Shown in pieces: positions 8,011 through 16,691 of a stretch of DNA of 24,498 nucleotides. This DNA comes from CAJJBL01 sp964519035. GTDB lineage: Bacteria > Pseudomonadota > Alphaproteobacteria > Puniceispirillales > Marisalimonadaceae. The stretch is from positions 1 through 24,498 of the forward strand of contig CAZFKZ010000030.1 of the NCBI GenBank assembly GCA_964519035.1. Direction: 5' to 3'. The notes under the pieces are model-generated. The model was not told the DNA's origin. It saw only the letters and a list, made by a program, of their open reading frames with translations, and did no database searches. How positions within the stretch are numbered: position 1 is the first letter of the stretch; each line of letters begins with the position of its first letter. The position numbers and the translations under genes are program-made.

Positions 8011-10639
8011 CAGAATTTCTTATTGATTTCATTTTATATATTATGTTCAAAGCCTCACGAGGGTTAATTTGATCAGCATCTAATTTATCAAATTCTTCAA
8101 AGAATATTTGATTATTATTATCTGAAAATAAGTTTTTAGAAGTATTATCAATTATTTCAATATTATTATTACTATTATTGCCTTCTAACTGTGTTAGTAT
8201 TTTTTTAGCAGTTTGAACAACTTCAATAGGAAGACCTGCAAGTTTTGCTACATGAATGCCGTAAGATTTATCAGCTTCTCCTTTGTTTATTTTGTGCATG
8301 AATATTATTGTATCATTCCACTCTTTAATAACCATTTTGTGACACGACAAATTCGTTAAACTTTCTTTTAAACTGGTTAACTCATGATAATGGGTAGCAA
8401 AAAGGGTTCTAGGTTTAATCTTATTATGAAGATAATCTAAAACTGACCATGCGATAGCTAGTCCGTCAAAGGTTGCTGTACCTCTGCCAATTTCATCGAG
8501 AATGACCAAAGATTTATCAGTTGAAGTGTTTAGAATTGCTGAAGTTTCAATCATTTCAATCATAAAAGTGGATTGCCCTTTTGCTAAATCATCAGAAGCC
8601 CCAACTCTAGAAAAAATTTTGTCAAAAATTCCAATATTTGCTTTTTTTGCAGGAACATAAAGACCTGCTTGTGCCATAATAACTATTAGAGCATTTTGTC
8701 TTAAATAAGTTGATTTTCCTGCCATATTAGGACCTGTTATTAACCATATATAGTCATTTTTATTTAAAATACAGTCATTTGAAATAAATGAATTTTCAGA
8801 AAACATCATTTGATTTTCTACAACAGGGTGCCTCCCCTCAATAATTTCAAGAATTTTGGTGTTTGAAACAGTTGGTCTAACATAATTTCTCACTTTTGCA
8901 TGATTCGCGCCCATGATAGATATGTCTAATTCAGATATAGAAGAAGCAATCTTTAAAACTTGATTACCAATAGATACTATTTGCTCTACAAAAATATTAA
9001 ATAATTCTAATTCAATTTTGATTGACTCAGAAGATGAGTTTTGTATCTGATTTTCAATATCGTTCATTTCAATCGTAGTAAATCTAGAAGTCTGCGCCGT
9101 AGTTTGTCGATGTATAAACTGATCTAAGTTTCTTAAAGATAAATCATGTATTGCTCTTACTTCAATATGATAACCTAAAACTTTGTTATGTTTTATTTTT
9201 AACGAATTAACTTTTGAAACCTCAGAATACTTCTTTTGTAGCTGAACAATTTGACTAAATTCGTTGTCTCTTAGATCTCTTAATTGATCTAATTTTTTAT
9301 TATAATTGTTTTTTATAAACCCACCGTCTTTAGCTAACAATGGAACTTCATCACTAAGAGCATTTTGAATATTTAAAAATAAACAATAATCAATTTCTAG
9401 GCTTTTAATTATTTTAATTAAAAGGGATGGTATTTTAATATCTTTATTAAGTGTTGTTAAATCTTTATAAATTTCGTTTATATGTGAAAAACCATTTGAT
9501 AATGTTAATAAATCTTTTGGCCCACCTCTAAGTGACGACAATCTAGATAGAGATCTTTCTAAGTCAGGTATTCTTTTCAAGCTGTTTGCATATTTCAAAT
9601 TAGCATTTGGATTATCTATAAACCATTCTATTAAATCATATTTATCAGTAATATCTTTAATATTATAAAACGGCTCTTGAATTCTTTGCTTTAATAAGCG
9701 AGCTCCAGATGCAGTCAATGTATCATCCAAAGATGAAATCAAACTACCTTTACTATCGCCAGATAAGTTTTGAATAAGTTCTAGAGATTTTTGAGTAAAA
9801 TAGTCAATTTCTAAAAAACTACTTTCAGTTTCAGACTTCATTATTGAAAGAAGTGGTATGTTACCACATTGTGTTAAATTTAAATAAGAGAGAATAACGC
9901 CAGCAGCAATTATTTCACCTTCACTAAAAATACCTATCCCATCTAAAGAATTAATTGAATAATAAGAACATATCTGATTAACACAACTTGAGTAATGAAA
10001 TACATTAGATGGTTGTCTTTTAATTAGAGGGTGCCATTCGTCAGCTATAAAATCTAATTCTATTAAATCAGAAACTAATAATTCTGAAAAATTCATTCGT
10101 AATAAAAAATTATTTAAAATTTGAATATTTTTAATATTATTGTTTTTGACATAAAAATCTCTTGTTTTAAAACAACTTGTTGATACATCAACCCAAGACA
10201 ATGATATAACGTCTTTTGATTTATAAATTGCTCCAAGAAAATTATTGGCATTACTTTCAAGCAGATTATCTTCAGTAATAGTTCCAGGAGATATAATTCT
10301 TACAACTTCTCTTTTTAAGGGGCCTTTTGTACCTCTTGCTTTAGCTTGTTCAGGTGTTTCTGTTTGTTCACAGACAGCTACATTAAAACCTTTTTTGATT
10401 AATCTAGGTAAATAATTATCAGCAGCATGAAATGGGACACCACACATTGGAATATTTTGCCCATTAGTCTTACCTCTTTTAGTTAAAGTGATATCTAAAG
10501 CTTTTGAAGCTATTATAGCATCCTCAAAAAATAACTCGTAAAAATCTCCCATGCGGTAAAATAGTAAAACGTCTTTATGTTTATTTTTAATTGACAAATA
10601 TTGTTCAATCATTGGCGTATTTTTAGACTCAGTACTCAA
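8000..10639 (-). CDS. mutS: DNA mismatch repair protein MutS
   Basis: 879 residues, usual length. MutS clamps DNA, recognises mispairs and recruits MutL using ATP. The mismatch-reading motif 'MGDFYELFF' lies at about 30-38 (F33-x-E35). The connector and lever/clamp domains occupy about 125-570. The ATPase has Walker A 'GPNMAGKST' at 636-644, Walker B 'LVILDEIGRG' at 711-720 (D715, E716) and 'FATHYHEL' around H750. The C-terminal tail is Asn-rich. The chosen start is a TTG at 10637-10639; a purine stretch (AAGAGA) lies about 9 bases upstream, and this start gives the usual residues before 'TPMIEQYL'. The in-frame ATG at codon 10 has no Shine-Dalgarno and would trim the N-terminus. First gene of the minus-strand run. 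Confidence 0.97.
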   Translation of the reverse strand: MSTESKNTPMIEQYLSIKNKHKDVLLFYRMGDFYELFFEDAIIASKALDITLTKRGKTNGQNIPMCGVPFHAADNYLPRLIKKGFNVAVCEQTETPEQAKARGTKGPLKREVVRIISPGTITEDNLLESNANNFLGAIYKSKDVISLSWVDVSTSCFKTRDFYVKNNNIKNIQILNNFLLRMNFSELLVSDLIELDFIADEWHPLIKRQPSNVFHYSSCVNQICSYYSINSLDGIGIFSEGEIIAAGVILSYLNLTQCGNIPLLSIMKSETESSFLEIDYFTQKSLELIQNLSGDSKGSLISSLDDTLTASGARLLKQRIQEPFYNIKDITDKYDLIEWFIDNPNANLKYANSLKRIPDLERSLSRLSSLRGGPKDLLTLSNGFSHINEIYKDLTTLNKDIKIPSLLIKIIKSLEIDYCLFLNIQNALSDEVPLLAKDGGFIKNNYNKKLDQLRDLRDNEFSQIVQLQKKYSEVSKVNSLKIKHNKVLGYHIEVRAIHDLSLRNLDQFIHRQTTAQTSRFTTIEMNDIENQIQNSSSESIKIELELFNIFVEQIVSIGNQVLKIASSISELDISIMGANHAKVRNYVRPTVSNTKILEIIEGRHPVVENQMMFSENSFISNDCILNKNDYIWLITGPNMAGKSTYLRQNALIVIMAQAGLYVPAKKANIGIFDKIFSRVGASDDLAKGQSTFMIEMIETSAILNTSTDKSLVILDEIGRGTATFDGLAIAWSVLDYLHNKIKPRTLFATHYHELTSLKESLTNLSCHKMVIKEWNDTIIFMHKINKGEADKSYGIHVAKLAGLPIEVVQTAKKILTQLEGNNSNNNIEIIDNTSKNLFSDNNNQIFFEEFDKLDADQINPREALNIIYKMKSIRNSDDF

Positions 10640-10796
10640 AAGTAAATCTCTTAAATATTTTGGTTTTAAAGTATTATAAATTAATACTTAGAATTAAAAT
10701 ATAATAAAATCAGTATATCTATTTATAAAGAAGTTATTATGAAAAATATTTTTAATATGATAAAACTAATATAATATTATAGTTGTTGAGGAAATA
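10640..10796. promoter_or_regulatory. Divergent mutS/maeB intergenic region with an inverted repeat
   Basis: 157 bp between two outward-reading genes, so promoters for both should be here or close by. It is extremely AT-rich, with many TATAAT-like words. For mutS, a minus-strand TATAAT lies at 10673-10678, about 35 bases from the start codon, without a convincing -35. For maeB, TTAATA (10752-10757) and TATTAT (10775-10780) are separated by 17 bases, a 4/6 and 5/6 match to sigma-70 boxes. A perfect 8-bp inverted repeat, AAGTATTA (10669-10676) and TAATACTT (10682-10689) with a 5-base spacer, overlaps the mutS -10 candidate and could be an operator. The base composition makes chance matches likely. 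Confidence 0.3.
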
Positions 10797-13085
10797 ATGT
10801 CTAAAAAAGAAAAAAATATTTTATCTATGTCAAACCTTGAACTAGAGGCTTTAGAGTATCACAAAAAAGGTAGACCAGGTAAATTAGAGATAACTCCAAC
10901 TACTCCATTAAACAGCTCACATGATTTATCATTAGCATATTCCCCTGGCGTAGCTACACCATGTCTGGAAATTGAAAAGAATCCAGATGCGATTTATGAT
11001 TATACTTCAAAAGGTAATATTGTAGCAGTAATATCTAATGGAACTGCCGTATTAGGCTTAGGTAATATAGGTGCAAGTGCATCTAAACCAGTTATGGAAG
11101 GCAAAGCTGTACTATTTAAAAAATTTGCAGATATAGATGGAATAGATTTAGAAATTGATACTGATGATATTGATCGATTTGTTGACGCAGTTTCATTATT
11201 AGGGCCGAGTTTTGGAGGAATAAACTTGGAAGATATTAAAGCTCCTGATTGCTTTATTATTGAACAAAGATTAAGAGAAATGATGAATATTCCAGTTTTT
11301 CACGATGATCAACATGGAACTGCTATCGTAACAGCAGCAGGAATAATTAACGCCTTACACCTAACAAAGCGAGATATTAAAAATACTAAATTTGTAAGCA
11401 ATGGCGCCGGTGCTGCTTCGATTGCGTGTGTAGAGCTTTTAAAAGCAATGGGAGCTAAAAATGAAAACATCATTCTAGTTGATAGAGATGGTGTTATTTT
11501 TAAAGGTCGTCAAACAAATATGAATCAATGGAAATCAGGACATACTGTGGATACTAAAGCAAGAACTCTGAAAGACGCCATCATGGGTGCTGATGTTTTT
11601 TTAGGTTTATCTGTTCCCGGTTCTGTTACTAAAGAGATGGTTTTAAGCATGTCTGAGAAACCAATAATTTTTGCTATGGCAAACCCTACTCCAGAAATTA
11701 TGCCTGAAGAAGTTAAATCTGTTCGATCTGATGCCATAATAGCAACAGGGAGATCTGACTATCCAAATCAGGTTAACAATGTCCTAGGATTTCCTTATAT
11801 CTTTAGAGGTGCTTTGGATGTAAGAGCTTCGACTATTAATGAAGAAATGAAGATTGCTGCCGCTCATGCAATTGCTGAGCTAGCAAGGAAAGACGTTCCT
11901 GACGAAGTGAATGCTGCCTATGAAGGAAGCAACCTTCATTATGGTAATGATTATATTATTCCTGCTCCATTTGACCCAAGACTTATATCTGCAGTATCTT
12001 CAGCTGTTGCAAAAGCTGCTATGGATTCAGGTGTTGCAAAAAAACCTATTGATGACCTAGAGGCATATGAAAAAGAATTGGCAGGTAGAATTGATCCTAT
12101 TGCCTCTATTTTGGAACCTTTAAAAACAAAGATTAAAGGTAAAAAAATTCGTGTCGTATTTGCGGAAGGTGAAGAAGAAAAGACAATTAGAGCAGCTCTA
12201 GCCTTTTATAATAGTGGTTTTGGTATACCTATTTTAATTGGTCGAGAACATAGAGTTAAAGAAACTATGAAGAAAGTTGATTTAGATGGTTTAGATGAAT
12301 TAGTTATTCATAATGCAAGTTTAAGTAAAAATAATAACAAGTATATAGATAGCCTATACGCACGCCTTCACAGAAAAGGTCAACTTAGAAGAGACTGTCA
12401 GCGGTTAATTAATCAGGACAGAAATGTATTTGCTGCTTCGATGGTTTCCGCGGGAGATGCGGATGCTATGATTACTGGAGTTACTCGTTCTTTTGGAAGA
12501 TGTTTTGATGATATAACAAAAGTAATAGATGCAGAGAATAACCAAAGTTTTTTATCTATGTCTATGATGGTTTCAAAAGAACGTACTGTTTTCATTGGGG
12601 ATGTCAACATCCATGACAGACCTTCACCTGAACAATTGGCTGATATTGCTTCAGGAGTGGCTAATACAGTAAAAAACCTTGGATATAATCCAAGAGTGGC
12701 ACTATTGTCATTTTCAAATTTTGGGAATCCTTCTAGACCAAGTTCAAAAAATATAAGAGAAGCGGTAAATATTTTAAGTGAAAGAAAAGTAAATTTTGAA
12801 TTTGACGGTGAAATGACAGCTGAAATTGCATTAGATTATGATTTGATTAAGCAAAATTACCCATTTTGTAGATTATCAGGCCCAGCTAATGTTTTAATTA
12901 TGCCTGGTTTACTTTCAGCTAATATATCTTTTAAATTACTTCAAAAAATGGGAGGTGGATCAGTTTTAGGACCATTAATGATTGGTGGAGAAAAACCCTT
13001 TCAAATTGTTCAGATGGGTTCCACAGTATCTGACCTAGTTAACTCAGCATCAATTGCAGCATATGACGCTTTATATATTAAATAA
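10797..13085 (+). CDS. maeB: NAD(P)-dependent malic enzyme fused to a phosphotransacetylase-like domain
   Basis: 762 residues, the length of the MaeB/DME/TME fusion type. Malic enzyme oxidatively decarboxylates malate to pyruvate plus CO2 and NAD(P)H. The malic N domain (about 15-160) has 'LAYSPGVATPCLEI' with catalytic Tyr48, and K103 in 'MEGKAVLFKKFA'. 'FHDDQHGTA' at 168-176 binds the divalent metal. The nucleotide-binding domain (about 170-410) has 'NGAGAAS' at 202-208. Residues ~440-762 form a PTA_PTB domain ('VVFAEGEEEKTIRAALAF', 'VGPLMIGGEKPFQ'-like end) that in known members is regulatory, binding acetyl-CoA, rather than catalytic. Cofactor preference cannot be read from the sequence by eye. 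The ATG is preceded by GAGG at 10788-10791. Its stop is only 4 bp from the convergent kinase stop. Confidence 0.96.
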   Translation: MSKKEKNILSMSNLELEALEYHKKGRPGKLEITPTTPLNSSHDLSLAYSPGVATPCLEIEKNPDAIYDYTSKGNIVAVISNGTAVLGLGNIGASASKPVMEGKAVLFKKFADIDGIDLEIDTDDIDRFVDAVSLLGPSFGGINLEDIKAPDCFIIEQRLREMMNIPVFHDDQHGTAIVTAAGIINALHLTKRDIKNTKFVSNGAGAASIACVELLKAMGAKNENIILVDRDGVIFKGRQTNMNQWKSGHTVDTKARTLKDAIMGADVFLGLSVPGSVTKEMVLSMSEKPIIFAMANPTPEIMPEEVKSVRSDAIIATGRSDYPNQVNNVLGFPYIFRGALDVRASTINEEMKIAAAHAIAELARKDVPDEVNAAYEGSNLHYGNDYIIPAPFDPRLISAVSSAVAKAAMDSGVAKKPIDDLEAYEKELAGRIDPIASILEPLKTKIKGKKIRVVFAEGEEEKTIRAALAFYNSGFGIPILIGREHRVKETMKKVDLDGLDELVIHNASLSKNNNKYIDSLYARLHRKGQLRRDCQRLINQDRNVFAASMVSAGDADAMITGVTRSFGRCFDDITKVIDAENNQSFLSMSMMVSKERTVFIGDVNIHDRPSPEQLADIASGVANTVKNLGYNPRVALLSFSNFGNPSRPSSKNIREAVNILSERKVNFEFDGEMTAEIALDYDLIKQNYPFCRLSGPANVLIMPGLLSANISFKLLQKMGGGSVLGPLMIGGEKPFQIVQMGSTVSDLVNSASIAAYDALYIK

Positions 13086-13089
13086 ATTC

Positions 13090-14058
13090 TTAATTTAATA
13101 AGGTTTTTAATGAATTTTTTGGTCTTGCTCCAAAATATTTAATTATTTCTGATGCTGCTCTAGAACCTAATAAACCACAATTTTCTATGGAATATGTATT
13201 TATAAGTCCATAAAGAAACCCAGAAGCATATAAATCTCCTGCTCCTGTTGTATCAACGACTTTATCTATTTTAATTGCATTGATATTATACTCTATACCA
13301 TTTTTAAATACAATTGAACCATTTGATCCAGTGGTAATGGCTCCAATATGCACATCTTTTTTAACTAAATTTATACAACTGTTGATATTTGTTTCATAAA
13401 GACTTTTAATTTCAGATTCGTTAGCAAACAAAATATCAATATATTCCACAATAAGTGATAAAAAGTCTTTTCTATGTCTTTCAACACAAAATAAGTCTGA
13501 GAGACTTAATGAAATTTGAATGTTATTTTCTTTTGCTATTTTACAACAATGATTTATGGCTTTTTTAGCTTCAGGTTGATCAAATAAATAACCCTCTATA
13601 TATAGTATTTTACTATTGATAATTAAATCTTCATTTATACTATCTATGTTAAAACTTCCACTTGCTCCTAGAAATGTGCTCATACTTCTTTCTGCATCAG
13701 GTGTTACTAAAACAATACTTTTAGATGTCTTTTCGGTATTATTATTTATTTTTCTCTGAAAAAAAACACCTGATTCATTTATGTTTTGTTCAAATAGAAT
13801 ACCAAGATCATCTGAGCCAGTTGTACCAATAAAACATGCTTTTCCACCTAAAGAAGAAAATCCAACAGCGGTGTTAGCAGCACTTCCTCCTGAAATTATA
13901 ATTGGATTAGCAATAGATTTTAATAAATTATCTGAAGATTCATAATCAATTAGCTGCATTGCACCTTTTTCAATGCCAAGTTCAATCAATCTAGTGTCAG
14001 TTGTTTTACCTATAATATCTACAATAGCATTGCCAATTAACGAAATATCAAAATTCAT
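13090..14058 (-). CDS. Adenosine kinase-like PfkB-family sugar kinase
   Basis: 322 residues. PfkB/ribokinase fold: N-terminal substrate motif 'SGGSAANTAVGFSSLGG' at about 56-72 and C-terminal 'DTTGAGDLYASGFLYG' from 269, where D275 of TGAGD is the catalytic base and the glycines form the anion hole. The opening 'NAIVDIIGKTTDTRLIELGIEKGAMQLID' (spanning 10-38) matches the alphaproteobacterial adenosine kinase group, which would convert adenosine to AMP in the cytoplasm for purine salvage. A related nucleoside or sugar kinase cannot be excluded. AGGA lies 13 bases before the ATG, a long spacing, so initiation may be weak. It converges on maeB with a 4-bp gap and is divergent from the lipoprotein gene at 14130. 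Confidence 0.85.
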   Translation of the reverse strand: MNFDISLIGNAIVDIIGKTTDTRLIELGIEKGAMQLIDYESSDNLLKSIANPIIISGGSAANTAVGFSSLGGKACFIGTTGSDDLGILFEQNINESGVFFQRKINNNTEKTSKSIVLVTPDAERSMSTFLGASGSFNIDSINEDLIINSKILYIEGYLFDQPEAKKAINHCCKIAKENNIQISLSLSDLFCVERHRKDFLSLIVEYIDILFANESEIKSLYETNINSCINLVKKDVHIGAITTGSNGSIVFKNGIEYNINAIKIDKVVDTTGAGDLYASGFLYGLINTYSIENCGLLGSRAASEIIKYFGARPKNSLKTLLN

Positions 14059-14100
14059 TTTAGTAATTATTTCCTAATAAATAATATTTAAATAGACTTA

Positions 14101-14147
14101 GTTTTAAACATTATTTATGAGTATCATTTATGATAAATAATTTAAAC
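14101..14147 (+). promoter_or_regulatory. Possible hairpin around the start codon of the small lipoprotein gene
   Basis: A perfect 9-bp inverted repeat, ATTATTTAT (14110-14118) and ATAAATAAT (14133-14141), flanks a 14-base loop that contains the ATG (14130-14132) and a weak GAG Shine-Dalgarno candidate. The arms extend imperfectly outward (GTTTTAAAC at 14101-14109 against TTAAAC at 14142-14147). All pairs in the perfect part are A-U, so the structure is weak and may be a by-product of base composition. Confidence 0.2.
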
Positions 14148-14690
14148 AAAATTTTAGTTTATTTAAGTATAATAACAGTGATAACAGGCTGTCATACTTT
14201 AGAACATAAAAGCATATTTTTAGTTAATAATGATATTAAAACTAAAATTATACCTAAGAAATTAATCTTAGAGGATAAAATTACAAACAAAAATATACCA
14301 AAGATAATTCTGCCTGCAAATAAGACTATTAACAGTAATATTAAGGCTAAAATTGTTTCAAAAAAAATAACCTCGGAAGATAAAATTTTAAAGCATGATT
14401 TAAAATTAGTTACTAAAACTAAAAAAAAAATTGAAAAAATAGATCTAAAAATTTTAAAAAATATCTCTGAAAAAAAACTGTATTCAAAGATTAGTAAAGG
14501 AAACTTCATAAAACAAGAGGGTAAATTGAAAAATATTCAATATTATTTTGCAGAATGTTTTTTAGATGTGTTTTTAATTAAAAGAAATAATATTTATATA
14601 ACTGATTTTATTCAAATAAGGTCAACAGAACTTAATAGTTTTATAGATAAAGAAAAATGTTTAATAGAAATTGCTAGTAAGCTCAAATAA
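14130..14690 (+). CDS. Small lipoprotein, function unknown
   Basis: 186 residues. The N-terminus is a lipoprotein signal: a short charged start, hydrophobic stretch 8-19, then lipobox I-T-G-C with C21 as the lipidated residue, so the mature protein should be membrane-anchored outside the cytoplasm. Residues 25-125 are very Lys/Ile-rich and contain an imperfect duplication (35-51 and 70-86, 10 of 17 identical). The C-terminal part (about 120-186) is more ordered: 'SKGNFIKQEGKLKNIQYYFAEC' (spanning 122-143), then 'FLDVFLI' and a late 'KCLIEIAS', with C143 and C177. This resembles, from memory, a pattern in small alphaproteobacterial lipoproteins (G-x-P-x3-R-x-E-G ... W-x-Y ... C-x-L-D-x-F-L ... 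C-L). It is a divergent relative at best, since the G-x-P and Trp are lost. Stops 2 bp from dapB, on the opposite strand. The gene is real (lipobox, frame fills the gap); its role is unknown. Confidence 0.75.
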   Translation: MINNLNKILVYLSIITVITGCHTLEHKSIFLVNNDIKTKIIPKKLILEDKITNKNIPKIILPANKTINSNIKAKIVSKKITSEDKILKHDLKLVTKTKKKIEKIDLKILKNISEKKLYSKISKGNFIKQEGKLKNIQYYFAECFLDVFLIKRNNIYITDFIQIRSTELNSFIDKEKCLIEIASKLK

Positions 14691-14692
14691 AA

Positions 14693-15505
14693 TTAACCAC
14701 CAAGATTTAATACATCAGATAATGAATATAGTCCAGGCTTTGCTCCTGAAGCCCAGTGAGCTGCCCTCAAAGCTCCTGAAGCGAAAATAGATCTGTCAGT
14801 TGCTTTATGCGTTAATTCTATTCTTTCCCCATCATTTGCAAAAATTACAGAATGTTCTCCCACAACATCTCCACCTCTTAATACAGCAAAACCAATTTCA
14901 TCTTCTAACCGTTTTCCAACAAGACCATCTCTGGCAACTGATTTAACTTCAGAAAGATTTCTCTCTCTAACTTTCGCTGCAGAATTGCCAAGCATCAAAG
15001 CAGTCCCAGAAGGCGAGTCAATTTTATTTTTATGATGCATTTCAAGTATTTCAATATTCCAATCTAGTCCTAATTTTTGAGTTGCATTTGCAACTAAATC
15101 AGATAAAAGTGTTACCCCAATTGAAAAGTTAGCTGAATAAACAATTGGAATTTTTTTTGAAATCTCAAGTAATTCTTGCTCGTTGTCAACACTTAGACCA
15201 GTTGTTCCAATTACCATTGCTACATTATTTATACTTGCTGTTCTTGCGTGAAACATAGTTGCTTCAGGTACTGTAAAATCTATTAATACATTTGCTTCAT
15301 TGAATAGATTTGAGGGATCACTTTTTAAAGTATTTTCTATTTTACTTTTACCTACAAGCAAACCAATATCAACACCTTCTTCTTCTTCACCAGGAAGACA
15401 TGTAGCATTACTGAGTTTATATTTTGGATTTTCAAGGATTAATCTAATAAGGGTTCTACCCATTCGACCATTACCACCTGGAATGGAAACAGATATTTTT
15501 TGCAT
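14693..15505 (-). CDS. dapB: 4-hydroxy-tetrahydrodipicolinate reductase
   Basis: 270 residues, standard length. DapB reduces the dihydrodipicolinate-level intermediate with NAD(P)H in the diaminopimelate/lysine pathway, feeding both protein and peptidoglycan synthesis. The nucleotide-binding opening 'SIPGGNGRMGRTLIRLI' is at about 7-23 and 'VIGTTGL' at 98-104. The catalytic block 'EMHHKNKIDSPSGTAL' is at 155-170, with H157, H158 and K161. The ATG has a good AGGTGA upstream. It follows dnaJ by 50 bp on the same strand, so the heat-shock transcript may continue into it. Confidence 0.97.
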   Translation of the reverse strand: MQKISVSIPGGNGRMGRTLIRLILENPKYKLSNATCLPGEEEEGVDIGLLVGKSKIENTLKSDPSNLFNEANVLIDFTVPEATMFHARTASINNVAMVIGTTGLSVDNEQELLEISKKIPIVYSANFSIGVTLLSDLVANATQKLGLDWNIEILEMHHKNKIDSPSGTALMLGNSAAKVRERNLSEVKSVARDGLVGKRLEDEIGFAVLRGGDVVGEHSVIFANDGERIELTHKATDRSIFASGALRAAHWASGAKPGLYSLSDVLNLGG

Positions 15506-15555
15506 ATTTCACCTAAATTGAAGTTTTTTATAGAGCAATATACATTAAAAGAAAA

Positions 15556-16656
15556 TTACTCAATCATTTTTTTGAACCTATTGGTCTTAGGGCTAATTTT
15601 TTCTAAACCAAGTTCTTTAATTTGCTTAAATAATTCTTCTTGTTTTTTCGAAATCCCGACTGGGGTTTCAACATTAATTTCAACATACTGATCCCCTCTA
15701 GATCCACCTCTTAAAGCTGGCATTCCCTTACCTTTCATTCTAAGTCTAGTACCGCTTTGTGTACCTGAACTTAAATTCATCTTAGCCTTAGATCCATCAA
15801 CGCATGGAACTTGAATAGAATTACCAAGAACAGCGTCAATTAATGACACAGGGACTTCTATATAAGTATCTTTACCATCTCTCTGAAATAAAGAATGTTC
15901 TTTTATATCAATAAAAATATATAAATCTCCAGGGCTTGAACCTCTTGCTCCAGCTTCTCCTTCTCCAGATAAACGAATACGGGTTCCATTATCTACACCA
16001 GCTGGAACATTAACTGAAAGTTTTTTACTTTTATTAACTCTTCCTTGACCTTTACAAGGTCTACAAGGGTCACTTATTGTTTCACCTACTCCAGAACAAG
16101 CTGCACAAGTTCTTTCAATTGTAAAAAATCCTTGTTGAGCTCTAACCTTTCCGTGACCACCACACTGATTACATTGCTTAGGCTTTGATCCTTCGTTTGC
16201 ACCAGAACCTTTACAAGAATCACATTTAGTTGGAACAGTTAATGATATTTCAATTTGATCTCCAGAATATGCTTGTTCTAAAGATACTGACAAATCATAC
16301 CGGAGATCAGAACCTGTCGAAGCTGAACGTCTTCCTTGTTCACCTCCCATGCCAAACATATCTTCAAATATATCGGAGAAGCCTCCACTTCCAAACCCAG
16401 AAAATCCACCAGCAGATCCACCACCAGAACTTTGTGAGAAAGCTGCATGACCATATTGATCGTATGCAGCTCTTTTTTGGGGATCTTTTAATATTTCATA
16501 AGATTCTGTAATTTCTCTAAAATTTTCTTCAGCTTTTTTATCTCCAGGGTTTCTGTCTGGATGATATTTCATTGCTAGTTTACGGTACGAAGATTTAATA
16601 TCACTATCTGATGCTGATTTAGATAAGTCGAGGATATCATAATAATCGCGTGCCAT
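15556..16656 (-). CDS. dnaJ: Chaperone protein DnaJ
   Basis: 366 residues from the ATG at 16654-16656. I prefer this over the in-frame TTG two codons upstream because AAGG (16664-16667, minus strand) lies 7 bases before the ATG, and 'MARDYYDIL' is the family's usual start. Domains in order: J domain at about 4-70 with HPD at 32-34; Gly/Phe-rich region at about 75-105, including 'FEDMFGMGG'; zinc domain with four C-x2-C-x-G-x-G repeats (CDSCKGSG, CNQCGGHG, CAACSGVG, CRPCKGQG); then the two C-terminal substrate-binding barrels. DnaJ delivers unfolded clients to DnaK and stimulates its ATPase. It lies 35 bp downstream of dnaK. Confidence 0.98.
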   Translation of the reverse strand: MARDYYDILDLSKSASDSDIKSSYRKLAMKYHPDRNPGDKKAEENFREITESYEILKDPQKRAAYDQYGHAAFSQSSGGGSAGGFSGFGSGGFSDIFEDMFGMGGEQGRRSASTGSDLRYDLSVSLEQAYSGDQIEISLTVPTKCDSCKGSGANEGSKPKQCNQCGGHGKVRAQQGFFTIERTCAACSGVGETISDPCRPCKGQGRVNKSKKLSVNVPAGVDNGTRIRLSGEGEAGARGSSPGDLYIFIDIKEHSLFQRDGKDTYIEVPVSLIDAVLGNSIQVPCVDGSKAKMNLSSGTQSGTRLRMKGKGMPALRGGSRGDQYVEINVETPVGISKKQEELFKQIKELGLEKISPKTNRFKKMIE

Positions 16657-16691
16657 ATTCAAACCTTATTTAAGAAATTTTATAAATATAA

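Noticed and set aside
10669..10689. Inverted repeat between mutS and maeB as a transcription terminator
   Set aside because: Both genes read away from it, so nothing needs ending there, and the stem has almost no G-C pairs.
14192..14509. 105-codon open frame on the minus strand, hydrophobic
   Set aside because: Antisense shadow of the lipoprotein gene. Its Phe/Leu/Ile richness is the mirror of the Lys/Asn codons on the plus strand, it has no ribosome site, and the plus-strand frame has a proper lipobox.
16230..16511. 93-codon plus-strand open frame opposite dnaJ
   Set aside because: Lies wholly inside the antisense of the DnaJ zinc-domain and Gly/Phe regions; no motif and no Shine-Dalgarno.
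16657..16662. TTG at 16660-16662 as the dnaJ start
   Set aside because: It sits 1 base from the AAGG ribosome site, too close; the ATG at 16654-16656 has correct spacing and the family's normal N-terminus.
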